A stretch of DNA of 31,762 nucleotides from assembly GCA_964567295.1 (NCBI GenBank), contig CAZMLU010000015.1:1-31762 (forward strand), in the 5' to 3' direction. The notes below the pieces were generated by a model that was not told the origin of the DNA, ran no database searches, and saw only the letters and a list, made by a program, of their open reading frames with translations. This document shows, one piece after another, positions 1 to 8,241 of the stretch. Every line of letters starts with the position of its first letter. Position 1 is the stretch's first letter. Made by a program: the position numbers and the translations under genes. Source of the stretch: SLJK01 sp964567295. GTDB lineage: Bacteria > Bacillota > Dethiobacteria > DTU022 > UBA8154.

Positions 1-247
1 GGTCAGTAGGCTTTGACGGAAACTTCCACCGTTAAAAGGAAGGGGGTATAAGGCTGGAATTATTTCAGTCCGTACCTGACACCATTGTTGAGAAATGTAT
101 AGTAATGTTCTATTAAGCATACAGGGTATCGGGCGGATAAAATTCTAGTCCGTACCTTACACGAGTGGGGCATGTTATGTGCCTAACCAGGGTGGTACCG
201 CGTGAGATAAAAATGCTTTCGTCCCTATGGACGAAAGCATTTTTATG
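1..247 (+). promoter_or_regulatory. T-box riboswitch leader (5' end cut off by window)
   Basis: The T-box core AGGGTGGTACCGCG is at 189-202 and is followed at once by a strong intrinsic terminator (211-244), then by aroF at 280. T-box leaders bind uncharged tRNA and form an antiterminator, so the operon is expressed when the cognate aminoacyl-tRNA runs short. Given the genes downstream, the sensed tRNA is probably for Tyr, Phe or Trp (inference). I could not identify the specifier codon, and stem I may begin before base 1. A hairpin at about 46-77 (GGTA...TACC outer stem) has a near copy around 125-157. The segments 66-83 and 146-163 match at 15 of 18 bases. Confidence 0.88.
211..244 (+). terminator. 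Intrinsic terminator of the T-box leader
   Basis: A 14-bp perfect stem (211-224 with 229-242) closes a CTAT loop and runs into a short T tract (240-244). Its 5' side lies just after the T-box core, as expected for the alternative terminator/antiterminator fold controlling the aro operon. Confidence 0.9.
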
Positions 248-279
248 TTTATAAACCATTATTAAGAGGAGGATGCAAG

Positions 280-1293
280 GTGATAGTCATTGTCAAGCCG
301 GATGTGTCGGATGGGGAAATGGCAGAGGTAGAAAGACAGCTCAAAAATTCCGGCTGGGGAGTTTATCGGGCTAAAGGGAAAAACGGTTCCATTTTAAGAA
401 TCTCCGGATGTTCAGGGGAGGAAGCAGGAAACGTGGTTAAGTCTTTACCTCAGATCGATAAGGTGGTAAATGCTCCCTATCCCTTTGAATTGGCCAGCAG
501 GGAATTTAAGGAGGAAAAAACTGTTTTTGAAGTAAGAGGAGTAAAGGTTGGAGGCAATAAAGTAGTTGCTATAGCCGGACCATGTGCCGTGGAAAGGGCG
601 GATACTTTTCTCCAGACTGCTGTTGCAGTTAGAAATGCCGGTGCAGATATTTTAAGAGGTGGAGCCTATAAACCGCGGTCTTCGCCTTACAGTTTTCAGG
701 GGTTAGAAGAAGAGGGGTTGAAAATTTTAGCCGAAGCCCGCAATTTGACTGGGTTACCCATTATCACGGAAGTTCTTGACCAACATTCTGTTGAAACAGT
801 AGCGCTTTATACTGATATTATCCAGGTTGGCACCCGTAACATGCAAAACTTCCAGCTACTCAAGGAACTAGGGGGGATAGAAAAGCCAATTTTGATCAAA
901 CGCGGCATGTCGGCCACCATCGAAGAATGGCTTATGTCTGCGGAGTATCTCCTCAGTGAAGGGAACGACAAAGTGATTCTTTGTGAAAGGGGGATTAGGA
1001 CATTTGAAACTTTTACCCGTAATACCCTGGATATAAGTGCTATTCCCATTGCTAAAAGCTTGAGTCATCTGCCTGTGTTTGTTGACCCCAGCCACGGGAC
1101 TGGAAAATGGAAATACGTTCATCCTATGAGCATGGCGGCAGTAGCGGCTGGTGCTGACGGTTTGCTGGTTGAGGTGCATTCCTCACCAAAAGAGGCTTTA
1201 TGTGATGGTCCACAATCGTTGCTTCCAGAGAAGTTTTCCCAGATGGTGAATTCTTTACAGAAGGTGGCAGAGACAATTGGCCGAAGCGTCTAA
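280..1293 (+). CDS. aroF: 3-deoxy-7-phosphoheptulonate (DAHP) synthase, type I-beta with N-terminal regulatory domain
   Basis: This enzyme condenses phosphoenolpyruvate and erythrose 4-phosphate to DAHP, the first step of the shikimate pathway. Residues 1 to about 66 form the ferredoxin-like regulatory domain known from Thermotoga-type enzymes, where it mediates feedback inhibition by tyrosine or phenylalanine. The catalytic barrel covers about 80-335 and shows AGPCAVE (99-105, with the metal-binding Cys102), KPRSSPYSFQG (from Lys131), GTRNMQN, KRGMSAT, ILCERGIRTFE and DPSHGTG. The length of 337 residues fits the family. The start is GTG, preceded by AGAGGAGG at 265-272. It is the first gene of the operon behind the T-box leader, and its 3' end overlaps tyrA by 17 bases. 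Confidence 0.96.
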   Translation: MIVIVKPDVSDGEMAEVERQLKNSGWGVYRAKGKNGSILRISGCSGEEAGNVVKSLPQIDKVVNAPYPFELASREFKEEKTVFEVRGVKVGGNKVVAIAGPCAVERADTFLQTAVAVRNAGADILRGGAYKPRSSPYSFQGLEEEGLKILAEARNLTGLPIITEVLDQHSVETVALYTDIIQVGTRNMQNFQLLKELGGIEKPILIKRGMSATIEEWLMSAEYLLSEGNDKVILCERGIRTFETFTRNTLDISAIPIAKSLSHLPVFVDPSHGTGKWKYVHPMSMAAVAAGADGLLVEVHSSPKEALCDGPQSLLPEKFSQMVNSLQKVAETIGRSV

Positions 1294-2155
1294 ACATAAG
1301 TTAATGTTGACCAAGTGCTGTATTATCGGCCTGGGTTTGATGGGAGGATCCATGGGGATGGCCCTTGGTAAATACGGGGTTGTTCAAGAGCGTTGGGGGT
1401 TCGATCAAAACCACCAGACTATGGAAGAGGCCAAATTTAGAGGGGCTGTCGATAAAACGGGGCCTCTGTCGGATGCCTTGGAGGGGGCTGAGCTGGTCAT
1501 CCTTGCAACTCCGGTGGGAGCAATCCCCCAAATCCTGGAGACTATTGCTCCTATACTTGATAGTGAAGCTCTGGTCACCGATATGGGAAGTAGTAAAAGG
1601 ATCATTGCAGAGGCTATGCAAAGCAGATTGCCTCCAGGAAGAAATTGTGTCGGTGGACACCCAATGGCAGGCTCGGAGCTTTCCGGGATTGGTTCGGCAA
1701 AGGCAGAAATTTTACAGGATGCTTTTTATTTTCTAACCCCTATTCGGAAGGCACCACAAAAAGCGCTGGCATTTATGGAGGAGATAGTTCGTTCTATAGG
1801 AGCCTATCCGTTGCGTATCGATGCTCTCGAGCATGACAAAATAATGGCTCCTCTTAGCCATTTGCCGCAGTTGGTTTCCGTGGTGCTGGTAAAGGTTCTG
1901 GAGAGCTACAGCTCAGAAAAGAACAAACTTGGCACCCTTGCCGGTGGAGGATTCAAGGATACCACCCGTATTGCTGCAGGAGACCCTCACTTTTGGCGAG
2001 ATATTTTTTTTAGCAATAAGCAAAACGTTAAGGAGTCCCTGAGATTATTCTGCAATGAAGTGGAATTATTCCTCGATTGCCTGGAGCAGGGGGATGAAAA
2101 AGGTATATACGAGTTTTTAAACGGGGCTGCTTTTTTTAGGCGCTCCCTAAAATAA
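1277..2155 (+). CDS. tyrA: Prephenate dehydrogenase
   Basis: It oxidises and decarboxylates prephenate to 4-hydroxyphenylpyruvate, the precursor of tyrosine. A Rossmann NAD(P)-binding motif GLGLMGG is at residues 18-24, the family motif GGHPMAGSE surrounds His128, and SHLPQ is at 193-197. At 292 residues it lacks the C-terminal ACT domain found in some Bacillota homologues, so feedback control may rest on AroF and the T-box (inference). The TTG start at 1277 lies inside the end of aroF and has AAGGTGG about 10 bases upstream. An ATG at 1304 is a possible alternative, but no ribosome binding site precedes it. The overlap suggests coupled translation with aroF. Confidence 0.93.
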   Translation: MAEASKHKLMLTKCCIIGLGLMGGSMGMALGKYGVVQERWGFDQNHQTMEEAKFRGAVDKTGPLSDALEGAELVILATPVGAIPQILETIAPILDSEALVTDMGSSKRIIAEAMQSRLPPGRNCVGGHPMAGSELSGIGSAKAEILQDAFYFLTPIRKAPQKALAFMEEIVRSIGAYPLRIDALEHDKIMAPLSHLPQLVSVVLVKVLESYSSEKNKLGTLAGGGFKDTTRIAAGDPHFWRDIFFSNKQNVKESLRLFCNEVELFLDCLEQGDEKGIYEFLNGAAFFRRSLK

Positions 2156-2182
2156 ACTAACAAAAGAAAGGAAGACGATAGA

Positions 2183-3472
2183 ATGGAAATTAAAATCAAA
2201 CCCATTGAAAATATTGAGGGTCAAACAAGGATGCCGGGTGATAAATCAATTTCACACAGGGCTCTACTTTTTTCCTCCCTAACGGAGGACACGGTAGAGA
2301 TTGAAGGTCTTTTGCAAGCCGAAGACACCTTAGCCACGCGAAATTGTTTAAGTGAACTGGGTGTGGAGTTTGAGGACAATGGAGAAACAGTAAAGGTAAA
2401 AGGGAAAGGGCTGCGCGGATTGGAAGAACCCTCTAACATTCTTGACGCTGGCAATTCGGGGACAACCGCACGTCTTCTCACCGGTTTTCTGGCGGGGCAG
2501 CCTTTTTATGCCACTGTTACAGGGGATCATTCTTTACGAAAACGTCCTATGAAAAGAATAACAGAGCCGCTGCAGAAGATGGGTGCTTATATCAGCGGTA
2601 GGCATGATAATGAGCTTTTACCTCTTTCCATTCGGGGTTACGATCTGCTTCCGATAAACTATGCTCTTCCTGTGGCCAGCGCCCAGGTGAAGTCTGCTCT
2701 ACTCGCTGCTACTCTTTACAGCCGCGGAGTATCGGAGATTATTGATCTTTACAATACCAGGGACCATACCGAAAAAATGTTGAGTCATTTAGGTGTCGAT
2801 ATTAAGAAAATGGGGAAACACCATATTATTCTGAAAAGCCCTGCCAAGCTGAACGGAAAAAATATTCGAATTCCCGGTGATATCTCCGCTGCAGCTTTTT
2901 TCATGGTGGCAGCAGCTCTTTCTCCCCGAGGAGAACTGCAGATCGAAGAAGTGGGGATTAATCCCTCCCGTTCTGGTATTATTGATGTGCTGAGAGTGAT
3001 GGGAGCTGATGTTCGGATATTAAACGAAAAGGAGCAAAACAACGAGCCAGTGGGCGATCTTCTCATTAAGGGTAATGGTAAATTAAAAGGTGTGGAGATA
3101 GGCAGTGAAATGATTCCTCGAGTCATCGACGAAATACCGGCTATTGCAGTGGCGGCTCTTTTTGCCGAAGGTGATACTATCATAAGAGAAGCTATAGAAC
3201 TACGAGTTAAAGAATCTGATCGCCTGCACACTATTACCCTGGAACTGCAGAAAATGGGAGCTTCCATTCAAGAGCTTCCTGACGGGCTCATTATCAAGGG
3301 AAATACTAAACTTAAAGGCGGTAGCTGTAAAAGCTGTGGTGATCATCGTATTGCCATGGCTCTGGCTACGGCAGCTCTTTTTGCGGAGAACGAATCGATT
3401 ATCAATGGAATAGAAGCTGTTGAAAATTCATTTCCCAACTTTTTCGAAACAATGAATGGGTTGGCTTCTTAA
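2183..3472 (+). CDS. aroA: 3-phosphoshikimate 1-carboxyvinyltransferase (EPSP synthase)
   Basis: It transfers the enolpyruvyl group of PEP to shikimate 3-phosphate, the sixth step to chorismate. The PEP-binding motif PGDKSISHR is at residues 18-26 with Lys21, DAGNSGTTARLL is at 88-99, and LRKRPMKR, the DEIPA segment with the catalytic Asp, ELRVKESDRL and DHRIAMA follow in the usual order. The 429-residue length is normal. The ATG is preceded by AAAGGAAG. The stop codon ends one base before the chosen aroC start, so the two genes are tightly packed. Everything seen fits an intact housekeeping enzyme. Confidence 0.97.
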   Translation: MEIKIKPIENIEGQTRMPGDKSISHRALLFSSLTEDTVEIEGLLQAEDTLATRNCLSELGVEFEDNGETVKVKGKGLRGLEEPSNILDAGNSGTTARLLTGFLAGQPFYATVTGDHSLRKRPMKRITEPLQKMGAYISGRHDNELLPLSIRGYDLLPINYALPVASAQVKSALLAATLYSRGVSEIIDLYNTRDHTEKMLSHLGVDIKKMGKHHIILKSPAKLNGKNIRIPGDISAAAFFMVAAALSPRGELQIEEVGINPSRSGIIDVLRVMGADVRILNEKEQNNEPVGDLLIKGNGKLKGVEIGSEMIPRVIDEIPAIAVAALFAEGDTIIREAIELRVKESDRLHTITLELQKMGASIQELPDGLIIKGNTKLKGGSCKSCGDHRIAMALATAALFAENESIINGIEAVENSFPNFFETMNGLAS

Positions 3473-3473
3473 G

Positions 3474-4694
3474 ATGCGGTTTCTGACAGCTGGAGAATCT
3501 CACGGCCCGTCCCTGATCGGAATTATTGAAGGGCTTCCGGCAGGGTTAACTATTAAGGAAAAGCATATAAACCAGCAATTGGCCAGACGCCAGGGGGGAT
3601 ACGGTCGGGGTGAACGAATGTCCATCGAAAAAGACAGCATTCGGTTCCTCTCCGGTGTTCGCCTTGGAGAAACCACTGGTAGCCCCATGGCACTGGCCCT
3701 GGAAAACAAGGACTGGCCCAATTGGGAAAAAACAATGGCCCTTCTCGCCGCGGGGGAAGAAGATGCGGAAGATAACAAGCACGAAAAGAACAAGGAAAAC
3801 AGCAGAATTATAACCGCCCCGCGTCCGGGCCATGCTGATCTTCCAGGGGGGATTAAATACCTGCACCGTGACTTGCGAAATGTGCTGGAGAGGGGCAGTG
3901 CCAGGGAAACGGCTATGCGTGTGGCCGTAGGCGCTGTAGCCTCTTTGTTGCTGGGTAATTTTGGCATAAAAATAACCTCATTTGTCACTGCTATTGGGGG
4001 AATAAAAGCTCCTTCAGTTTCCACAAAATATGATATTGAGCAGATTAATAGTAGCAAAAGTTCTCTTCTATATGTTCTTGACAGCGAGTCAGAAAAATTG
4101 ATGGTGGAGCGAATTGACCGGGCAAAGAGTGAAGGCGATTCCCTAGGGGGGGTATTTGAGATACGTGTGGAAGGGGTGCCAGTGGGTTTGGGCAGCCATG
4201 TTCACTGGGATAGGCGCCTGGATGGCCTTTTGACAGGTGCACTGATGAGTATTCCCGGCATAAAAGGAGTGGAGATCGGTATGGGGTTTGAAGCTGCTTC
4301 AATTAACGGTTCTGAAGCTCATGATGAAATAATTTTGGAGGAAAAAGGGTTAGTAGGTAGAGTTACTAACCGTGCCGGAGGACTGGAGGGGGGGATAACC
4401 AATGGCCAGAATCTGGTGTTGAGGGCAGCCATGAAACCCATTCCCACTTTAAGAAAACCTCTTTGTAGCGTGGACTTGGCTATCCGTAAACAATGTTCAG
4501 CCTCTGTGGAACGATCTGATGTGTGTGCAGTTCCAGCAGCCTCAGTGGTAGGTGAAGCTGTTATTTCCTGGGAATTGGCTAGAACCTTTATGGAAAAATT
4601 TTCCGGAGATTCGATGGTAGAAATCCGGAAGGGGTTCAATAATTACCGGGATATGGTAAATAATTATCAGGGAGCAGGGCATGATAAAAATTAA
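3474..4694 (+). CDS. aroC: Chorismate synthase
   Basis: It removes phosphate from EPSP to give chorismate and requires reduced FMN as cofactor. The protein begins MRFLTAGESHGPSL, the canonical family N-terminus, so I chose the ATG at 3474 over an in-frame ATG at 3456 inside aroA. Further signatures are RRQGGYGRGERM, RPGHAD, the stretch around RGSARETAMR, and GGLEGGITNG. The resulting 406 residues are slightly longer than the common 360-390, with a charged insert (about residues 95-110, rich in Glu, Lys and Asn) before the RPGHAD motif. It starts one base after the aroA stop and overlaps aroB by 14 bases. Confidence 0.96.
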   Translation: MRFLTAGESHGPSLIGIIEGLPAGLTIKEKHINQQLARRQGGYGRGERMSIEKDSIRFLSGVRLGETTGSPMALALENKDWPNWEKTMALLAAGEEDAEDNKHEKNKENSRIITAPRPGHADLPGGIKYLHRDLRNVLERGSARETAMRVAVGAVASLLLGNFGIKITSFVTAIGGIKAPSVSTKYDIEQINSSKSSLLYVLDSESEKLMVERIDRAKSEGDSLGGVFEIRVEGVPVGLGSHVHWDRRLDGLLTGALMSIPGIKGVEIGMGFEAASINGSEAHDEIILEEKGLVGRVTNRAGGLEGGITNGQNLVLRAAMKPIPTLRKPLCSVDLAIRKQCSASVERSDVCAVPAASVVGEAVISWELARTFMEKFSGDSMVEIRKGFNNYRDMVNNYQGAGHDKN

Positions 4695-5796
4695 AATCGG
4701 GGAAGAAGGAAAAGGATATCCTGTTTACCTGCATTATGGTTTTTTGAAGAAAAGCGGGTTACTTGTTAAACATCACCACAGCGGTTGCCCGATATTAGTG
4801 GTAGCAGATAAAAATGTTTCCTCCTTATACGGGGATATTTTCCGCCAGAGCTTGCTGCGGGAAGGTTTTAAGCCTTATATGGTAGTGTTGGAAGGGGGCG
4901 AGAAGGAAAAAACTCTGCGGTCGGCCTTCAAATTATACGGAGCCGCATTAAAAGTGGGACTGGATCGCAAATCTATTGTTGTAGCCCTGGGTGGAGGAGT
5001 AATCGGAGACTTGGCCGGGTTTGTTGCTGCTACTTATATGAGAGGTGTATCACTTGTCCAGGTTCCAACTACTCTTTTAGCCATGGTAGATAGTAGCGTA
5101 GGGGGGAAGGTGGCTGTCAACCACCCTCTTGGGAAAAATATTATTGGTTCTTTCTATCAACCTTCTCTGGTCCTGTCTGATGTAGATATCTTAAAAACCC
5201 TTCCACAGAGAGAAATGGCAGCGGGCCTGGCTGAGCTTGTTAAATATGGCATAATATTGGATGCTGGACTGTTCCACCAGCTGGAGCGGTTCCTCAAAAA
5301 TAGTTTTACAGGCATGAAGAACAAGGCTCTTTTGAATTTAATAGCCAAGGCAGTCTTGGTTAAAGGAAAAGTCGTTTCCCTAGACGAGAAGGAAAAAGAT
5401 TTCCGGCGCATTTTAAATTTTGGCCATACAATTGGTCATGCTCTGGAATCGGCGACTGACTATAACTATTACCTTCACGGTGAAGCGGTGACGATAGGCA
5501 TGATTGCAGAAACTTGCTTATCTATGAGGCTGGGAATCCTTAGAAAAAGTGAAGCCCGACGTATTCTCAACCTTCTGTGGTTGCTTAATCCTCTACTTCC
5601 ACCCGGGGAAGTTACCTGTGAAAAAGTGATAGAAGCGCTTTTCTTCGACAAGAAAAATGAAGCTGGGGAAACTGTTTTTGTTCTTCCCACCTCTGTAGGA
5701 GAAGGAGTATTTTATAAATCGCCCTCCCTATCTGAGGTAAGAGATGTTCTGGAAAAGTGTCTTTTTCTTAAGGAAAACAAAGAGGTAAAAGGTTAA
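4681..5796 (+). CDS. aroB: 3-dehydroquinate synthase
   Basis: It cyclises DAHP to 3-dehydroquinate using NAD and a divalent metal, the second pathway step. The NAD-binding segment LGGGVIGDLAGFVAA, PTTLLAMVDSSVGGK, the metal-binding Glu in GLAELVKYG, and the histidines of FGHTIGHALE and of LHGEAV are all present. The 371-residue length is typical. The ATG lies within the last codons of aroC (14-base overlap), and an upstream GGGAGCAGG provides the ribosome binding site. Both features point to translational coupling. After its stop there is a 58-base spacer before aroE. Confidence 0.96.
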   Translation: MIKIKIGEEGKGYPVYLHYGFLKKSGLLVKHHHSGCPILVVADKNVSSLYGDIFRQSLLREGFKPYMVVLEGGEKEKTLRSAFKLYGAALKVGLDRKSIVVALGGGVIGDLAGFVAATYMRGVSLVQVPTTLLAMVDSSVGGKVAVNHPLGKNIIGSFYQPSLVLSDVDILKTLPQREMAAGLAELVKYGIILDAGLFHQLERFLKNSFTGMKNKALLNLIAKAVLVKGKVVSLDEKEKDFRRILNFGHTIGHALESATDYNYYLHGEAVTIGMIAETCLSMRLGILRKSEARRILNLLWLLNPLLPPGEVTCEKVIEALFFDKKNEAGETVFVLPTSVGEGVFYKSPSLSEVRDVLEKCLFLKENKEVKG

Positions 5797-5854
5797 GCAT
5801 AACCCGGAAAAAAGAAATGATAATCAGCTTAAAAAATAGAAAGGAAGCAGGAAA

Positions 5855-6721
5855 ATGTTTAACTTTGAAACGAAAATTACGGGACTTTTTGGTGACCCCG
5901 TATATCACTCTCTTTCGCCTCAAATACAAAATACTGCTTTTCAGGCAAAAAGGTTGAATTATATCTACCTCCCTTTCGCGATCTCCATGGAAGATCTTCC
6001 TTCTGCAGTACAGGCAATTCCTCCACTAGGCTTGGCGGGAGTAAATATTACTGCGCCCCACAAAGAAGCTGCCCTTCGATACATGGATGAACTCTCCCCT
6101 GAAGCGGAAATTTTGGGGGCAGTTAATACCGTTATTTGTAGGGATGGTGGGTTAAAAGGTTATAATACTGATGTGGACGGATTTCTCCATTTGCTTAGCA
6201 ACATGAATCCATTTTTAGTGAAAGGAGAAAAAGTTTGCATTTTAGGGGCGGGAGGGGCAGCCAGAGCTGTTTCAATGGCCTTGGCCAAGGCAGGAGCAAC
6301 AGAGTTAGTTATCGTCAACAGAACCATAAACCGGGGAAAAAAGCTGCTGGAAATGTTGTGCGAAAGGTGGTTCTACCGGGACGAGGCATTGAGCCTGGCT
6401 CCTTTAAAAAAAGAGGCTTTCCCACAGGCTTTATCTGATTGTGCTCTTGTAATCAATTCCCTGAGTATTGATCCCGTAGAGATGGGCTTGATGTTTAATT
6501 GTAATGAACTTAACAACTTAAAAGCAGCAATTGACCTGCGCTACAGTCCTTTAGAACCCTCTTTTTTACGATGGGCTTCCCAAAAAGGGTGTCACGTCGC
6601 AAACGGATTGGACATGTTATTAGGACAGGGTGCAAAAGCTTTTGAGCTGTTTACGGGTCAGGAAGCACCATTGGAGGTTATGAAAAATGCCTTATCAACA
6701 AAATTATTTTCCCGTGCATAA
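5855..6721 (+). CDS. aroE: Shikimate dehydrogenase
   Basis: It reduces 3-dehydroshikimate to shikimate with NADPH, the fourth pathway step. The substrate-binding loop has SLSP near the N-terminus, NITAPHK carries the catalytic Lys, and NTDVDGF carries the catalytic Asp. The dinucleotide-binding loop GAGGAARAV is followed by VNRT, whose Arg commonly contacts the NADP phosphate. GLDMLLGQGA near the C-terminus is also typical. The length of 288 residues is normal. The ATG follows AAAGGAAG at a good distance. The end overlaps aroK by 35 bases. Confidence 0.95.
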   Translation: MFNFETKITGLFGDPVYHSLSPQIQNTAFQAKRLNYIYLPFAISMEDLPSAVQAIPPLGLAGVNITAPHKEAALRYMDELSPEAEILGAVNTVICRDGGLKGYNTDVDGFLHLLSNMNPFLVKGEKVCILGAGGAARAVSMALAKAGATELVIVNRTINRGKKLLEMLCERWFYRDEALSLAPLKKEAFPQALSDCALVINSLSIDPVEMGLMFNCNELNNLKAAIDLRYSPLEPSFLRWASQKGCHVANGLDMLLGQGAKAFELFTGQEAPLEVMKNALSTKLFSRA

Positions 6722-7352
6722 TTTTATAAGAATGATAGGAATGAAAAGCAGGCGAAATGATGAAGAGATAAACTTTGATAGTTCAATCTCTTTGCCAAAG
6801 CTGGAATTTGGTGAAAAATTTCAAAAGCCTCTGCCGCCTGCCAATATTTTTCTTACAGGATTTATGGGGGCAGGGAAGACCAGCTCGGGAAAATTACTGG
6901 CCAAGGCTCTGGGGGTAAAATTTTACGATACAGATGAATTGCTCAGCAAAAGCCTGGGGATGAGTATAGAAAAAATATTTATCTCCAAAGGGGAACTCTT
7001 TTTCCGTGATTGCGAGACAGAAGTGCTAAAGATGCTTGGGGAAAAACCTCCGGGAACTTGTGTCATTGCAACTGGGGGGGGTGTAGTTTTGAGGGAAGAA
7101 AATAGAGAAGCCATGCGCCAAAATGGGCTTATAATCCTACTTGATATTACAGCTGCCGAGGCTTACCGTAGATTAAAAAATTCAGGGGAAACAAGGCCAC
7201 TCTTAAAAGGTGAAAATCCCAAGAACTCTATCGAGGATTTGATGGAAAAGCGTTTACCATATTATAGAAAAGTGGATATGATTGTGGAGACCACGGATAT
7301 ATCACTGGAAGAAACTGTGAACAAAATTGTTGTTGCTATCCAAAAGGGGTGA
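6687..7352 (+). CDS. aroK: Shikimate kinase with an N-terminal extension
   Basis: It phosphorylates shikimate at the 3-hydroxyl with ATP, the fifth pathway step. The P-loop GFMGAGKTSSGK is followed by YDTDELL (substrate-binding Asp), FFRDCE (Arg), ATGGGVV and the lid segment containing RPLL. The kinase core begins about 50 residues in, so the protein (221 residues) is longer than the usual 165-180. The ATG at 6687 has a good GGAGG 9 bases upstream, inside the aroE end. In-frame ATGs at 6735 and 6744 would give a shorter tail but have weaker sites. The extension matches no domain I know. Confidence 0.92.
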   Translation: MPYQQNYFPVHNFIRMIGMKSRRNDEEINFDSSISLPKLEFGEKFQKPLPPANIFLTGFMGAGKTSSGKLLAKALGVKFYDTDELLSKSLGMSIEKIFISKGELFFRDCETEVLKMLGEKPPGTCVIATGGGVVLREENREAMRQNGLIILLDITAAEAYRRLKNSGETRPLLKGENPKNSIEDLMEKRLPYYRKVDMIVETTDISLEETVNKIVVAIQKG

Positions 7353-7358
7353 TTGAAA

Positions 7359-8207
7359 GTGGAAAAGAAAAAAATGTTGGTGCTGCACGGTCCTAACCTT
7401 AACATTTTGGGAAAAAGAGAACAAGGGATTTATGGAAATATATCTCTGCAGGCCCTGGACCGGATGCTCTACCAGGAAGCAGAAAAAATGGGTTTGACGG
7501 TGGAATGCTGTCAGTCTAACCAAGAGGGCACTTTAATTGAGATGATCCACGAGGCAGAAGGAAAATACCAGGGGTTAATAATTAACCCCGGCGCTTTTAC
7601 TCATTACAGTATTGCCCTGCGTGATGCACTGGCAGGGGTGGATATTCCTGTAATAGAGGTTCACCTTTCCAATATTTACGCCAGGGAAGAATTTCGCAAA
7701 ACCTCGGTTATTGCGCCGGTGGTTCAGGGGCAGATATGCGGACTGGGTCCCCAAAGTTACCTGCTGGCTATGCATGCACTGAACGATGGAAATAACGCAG
7801 ATATTTCGACATTACCCATGTCTGAGCTCAAGATTAGGGGCATAAGAGGTGCCATCGATGTTTCTGCCAATGACAGACAGGAAATTCTGGAAGCCACTGC
7901 AGAGCTTCTCCAGAGCATAATAAAGGAAAACGCTGTTGATAAGGAAGATATTACCATGGCAATATTTACCTTAACAAGGGACCTGGATGCTGCTTTCCCG
8001 GCCGAAGCAGCCCGACAGTTGGGATGGAAGGATGTTCCTCTTTTTTGCAGCGTTGAAGTAAATGTAGCCGGTGCACTTCCTCGCTGTATCAGGGTTTTAA
8101 TGCTGGTACATACTCGCCGGAAGTCGCAGGAAATCAAGCATCAATATTTAAGAGGAGCTACTGTTTTAAGGGAAGATCTGGCGGTCGTTGAAGAAGTGCA
8201 TTCTTAA
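7359..8207 (+). CDS. aroQ-aroH: Fusion of type II 3-dehydroquinate dehydratase and AroH-type chorismate mutase
   Basis: The first half (about residues 6-143) is a type II dehydroquinase, which converts dehydroquinate to dehydroshikimate. It has HGPNLN, the catalytic Arg20 and Tyr25 (in GIYG), INPGAFTH, EVHLSNIYAREEFR, and the GxG segment near the end. The second half (about 157-272) is an AroH-class chorismate mutase, which makes prephenate. It has IRGIRGA, FCSVEV (the Cys and Glu of the active site), PRCIRV (Arg) and the HQYL Tyr. The GTG at 7359 has AGGGGTGAT upstream. A TTG at 7353 sits too close to it. It is the last gene of the operon and supplies the third step and the branch-point step in one chain. 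Confidence 0.92.
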   Translation: MEKKKMLVLHGPNLNILGKREQGIYGNISLQALDRMLYQEAEKMGLTVECCQSNQEGTLIEMIHEAEGKYQGLIINPGAFTHYSIALRDALAGVDIPVIEVHLSNIYAREEFRKTSVIAPVVQGQICGLGPQSYLLAMHALNDGNNADISTLPMSELKIRGIRGAIDVSANDRQEILEATAELLQSIIKENAVDKEDITMAIFTLTRDLDAAFPAEAARQLGWKDVPLFCSVEVNVAGALPRCIRVLMLVHTRRKSQEIKHQYLRGATVLREDLAVVEEVHS

Positions 8208-8241
8208 GTTCATTGTTCGTTGGGTATATTATTCTACAACT

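Noticed and set aside
3456..3473. Upstream ATG as the aroC start
   Set aside because: Chorismate synthases begin with the MRFLTAGESHGP segment, so the ATG at 3474 fits the family and avoids overlap with aroA.
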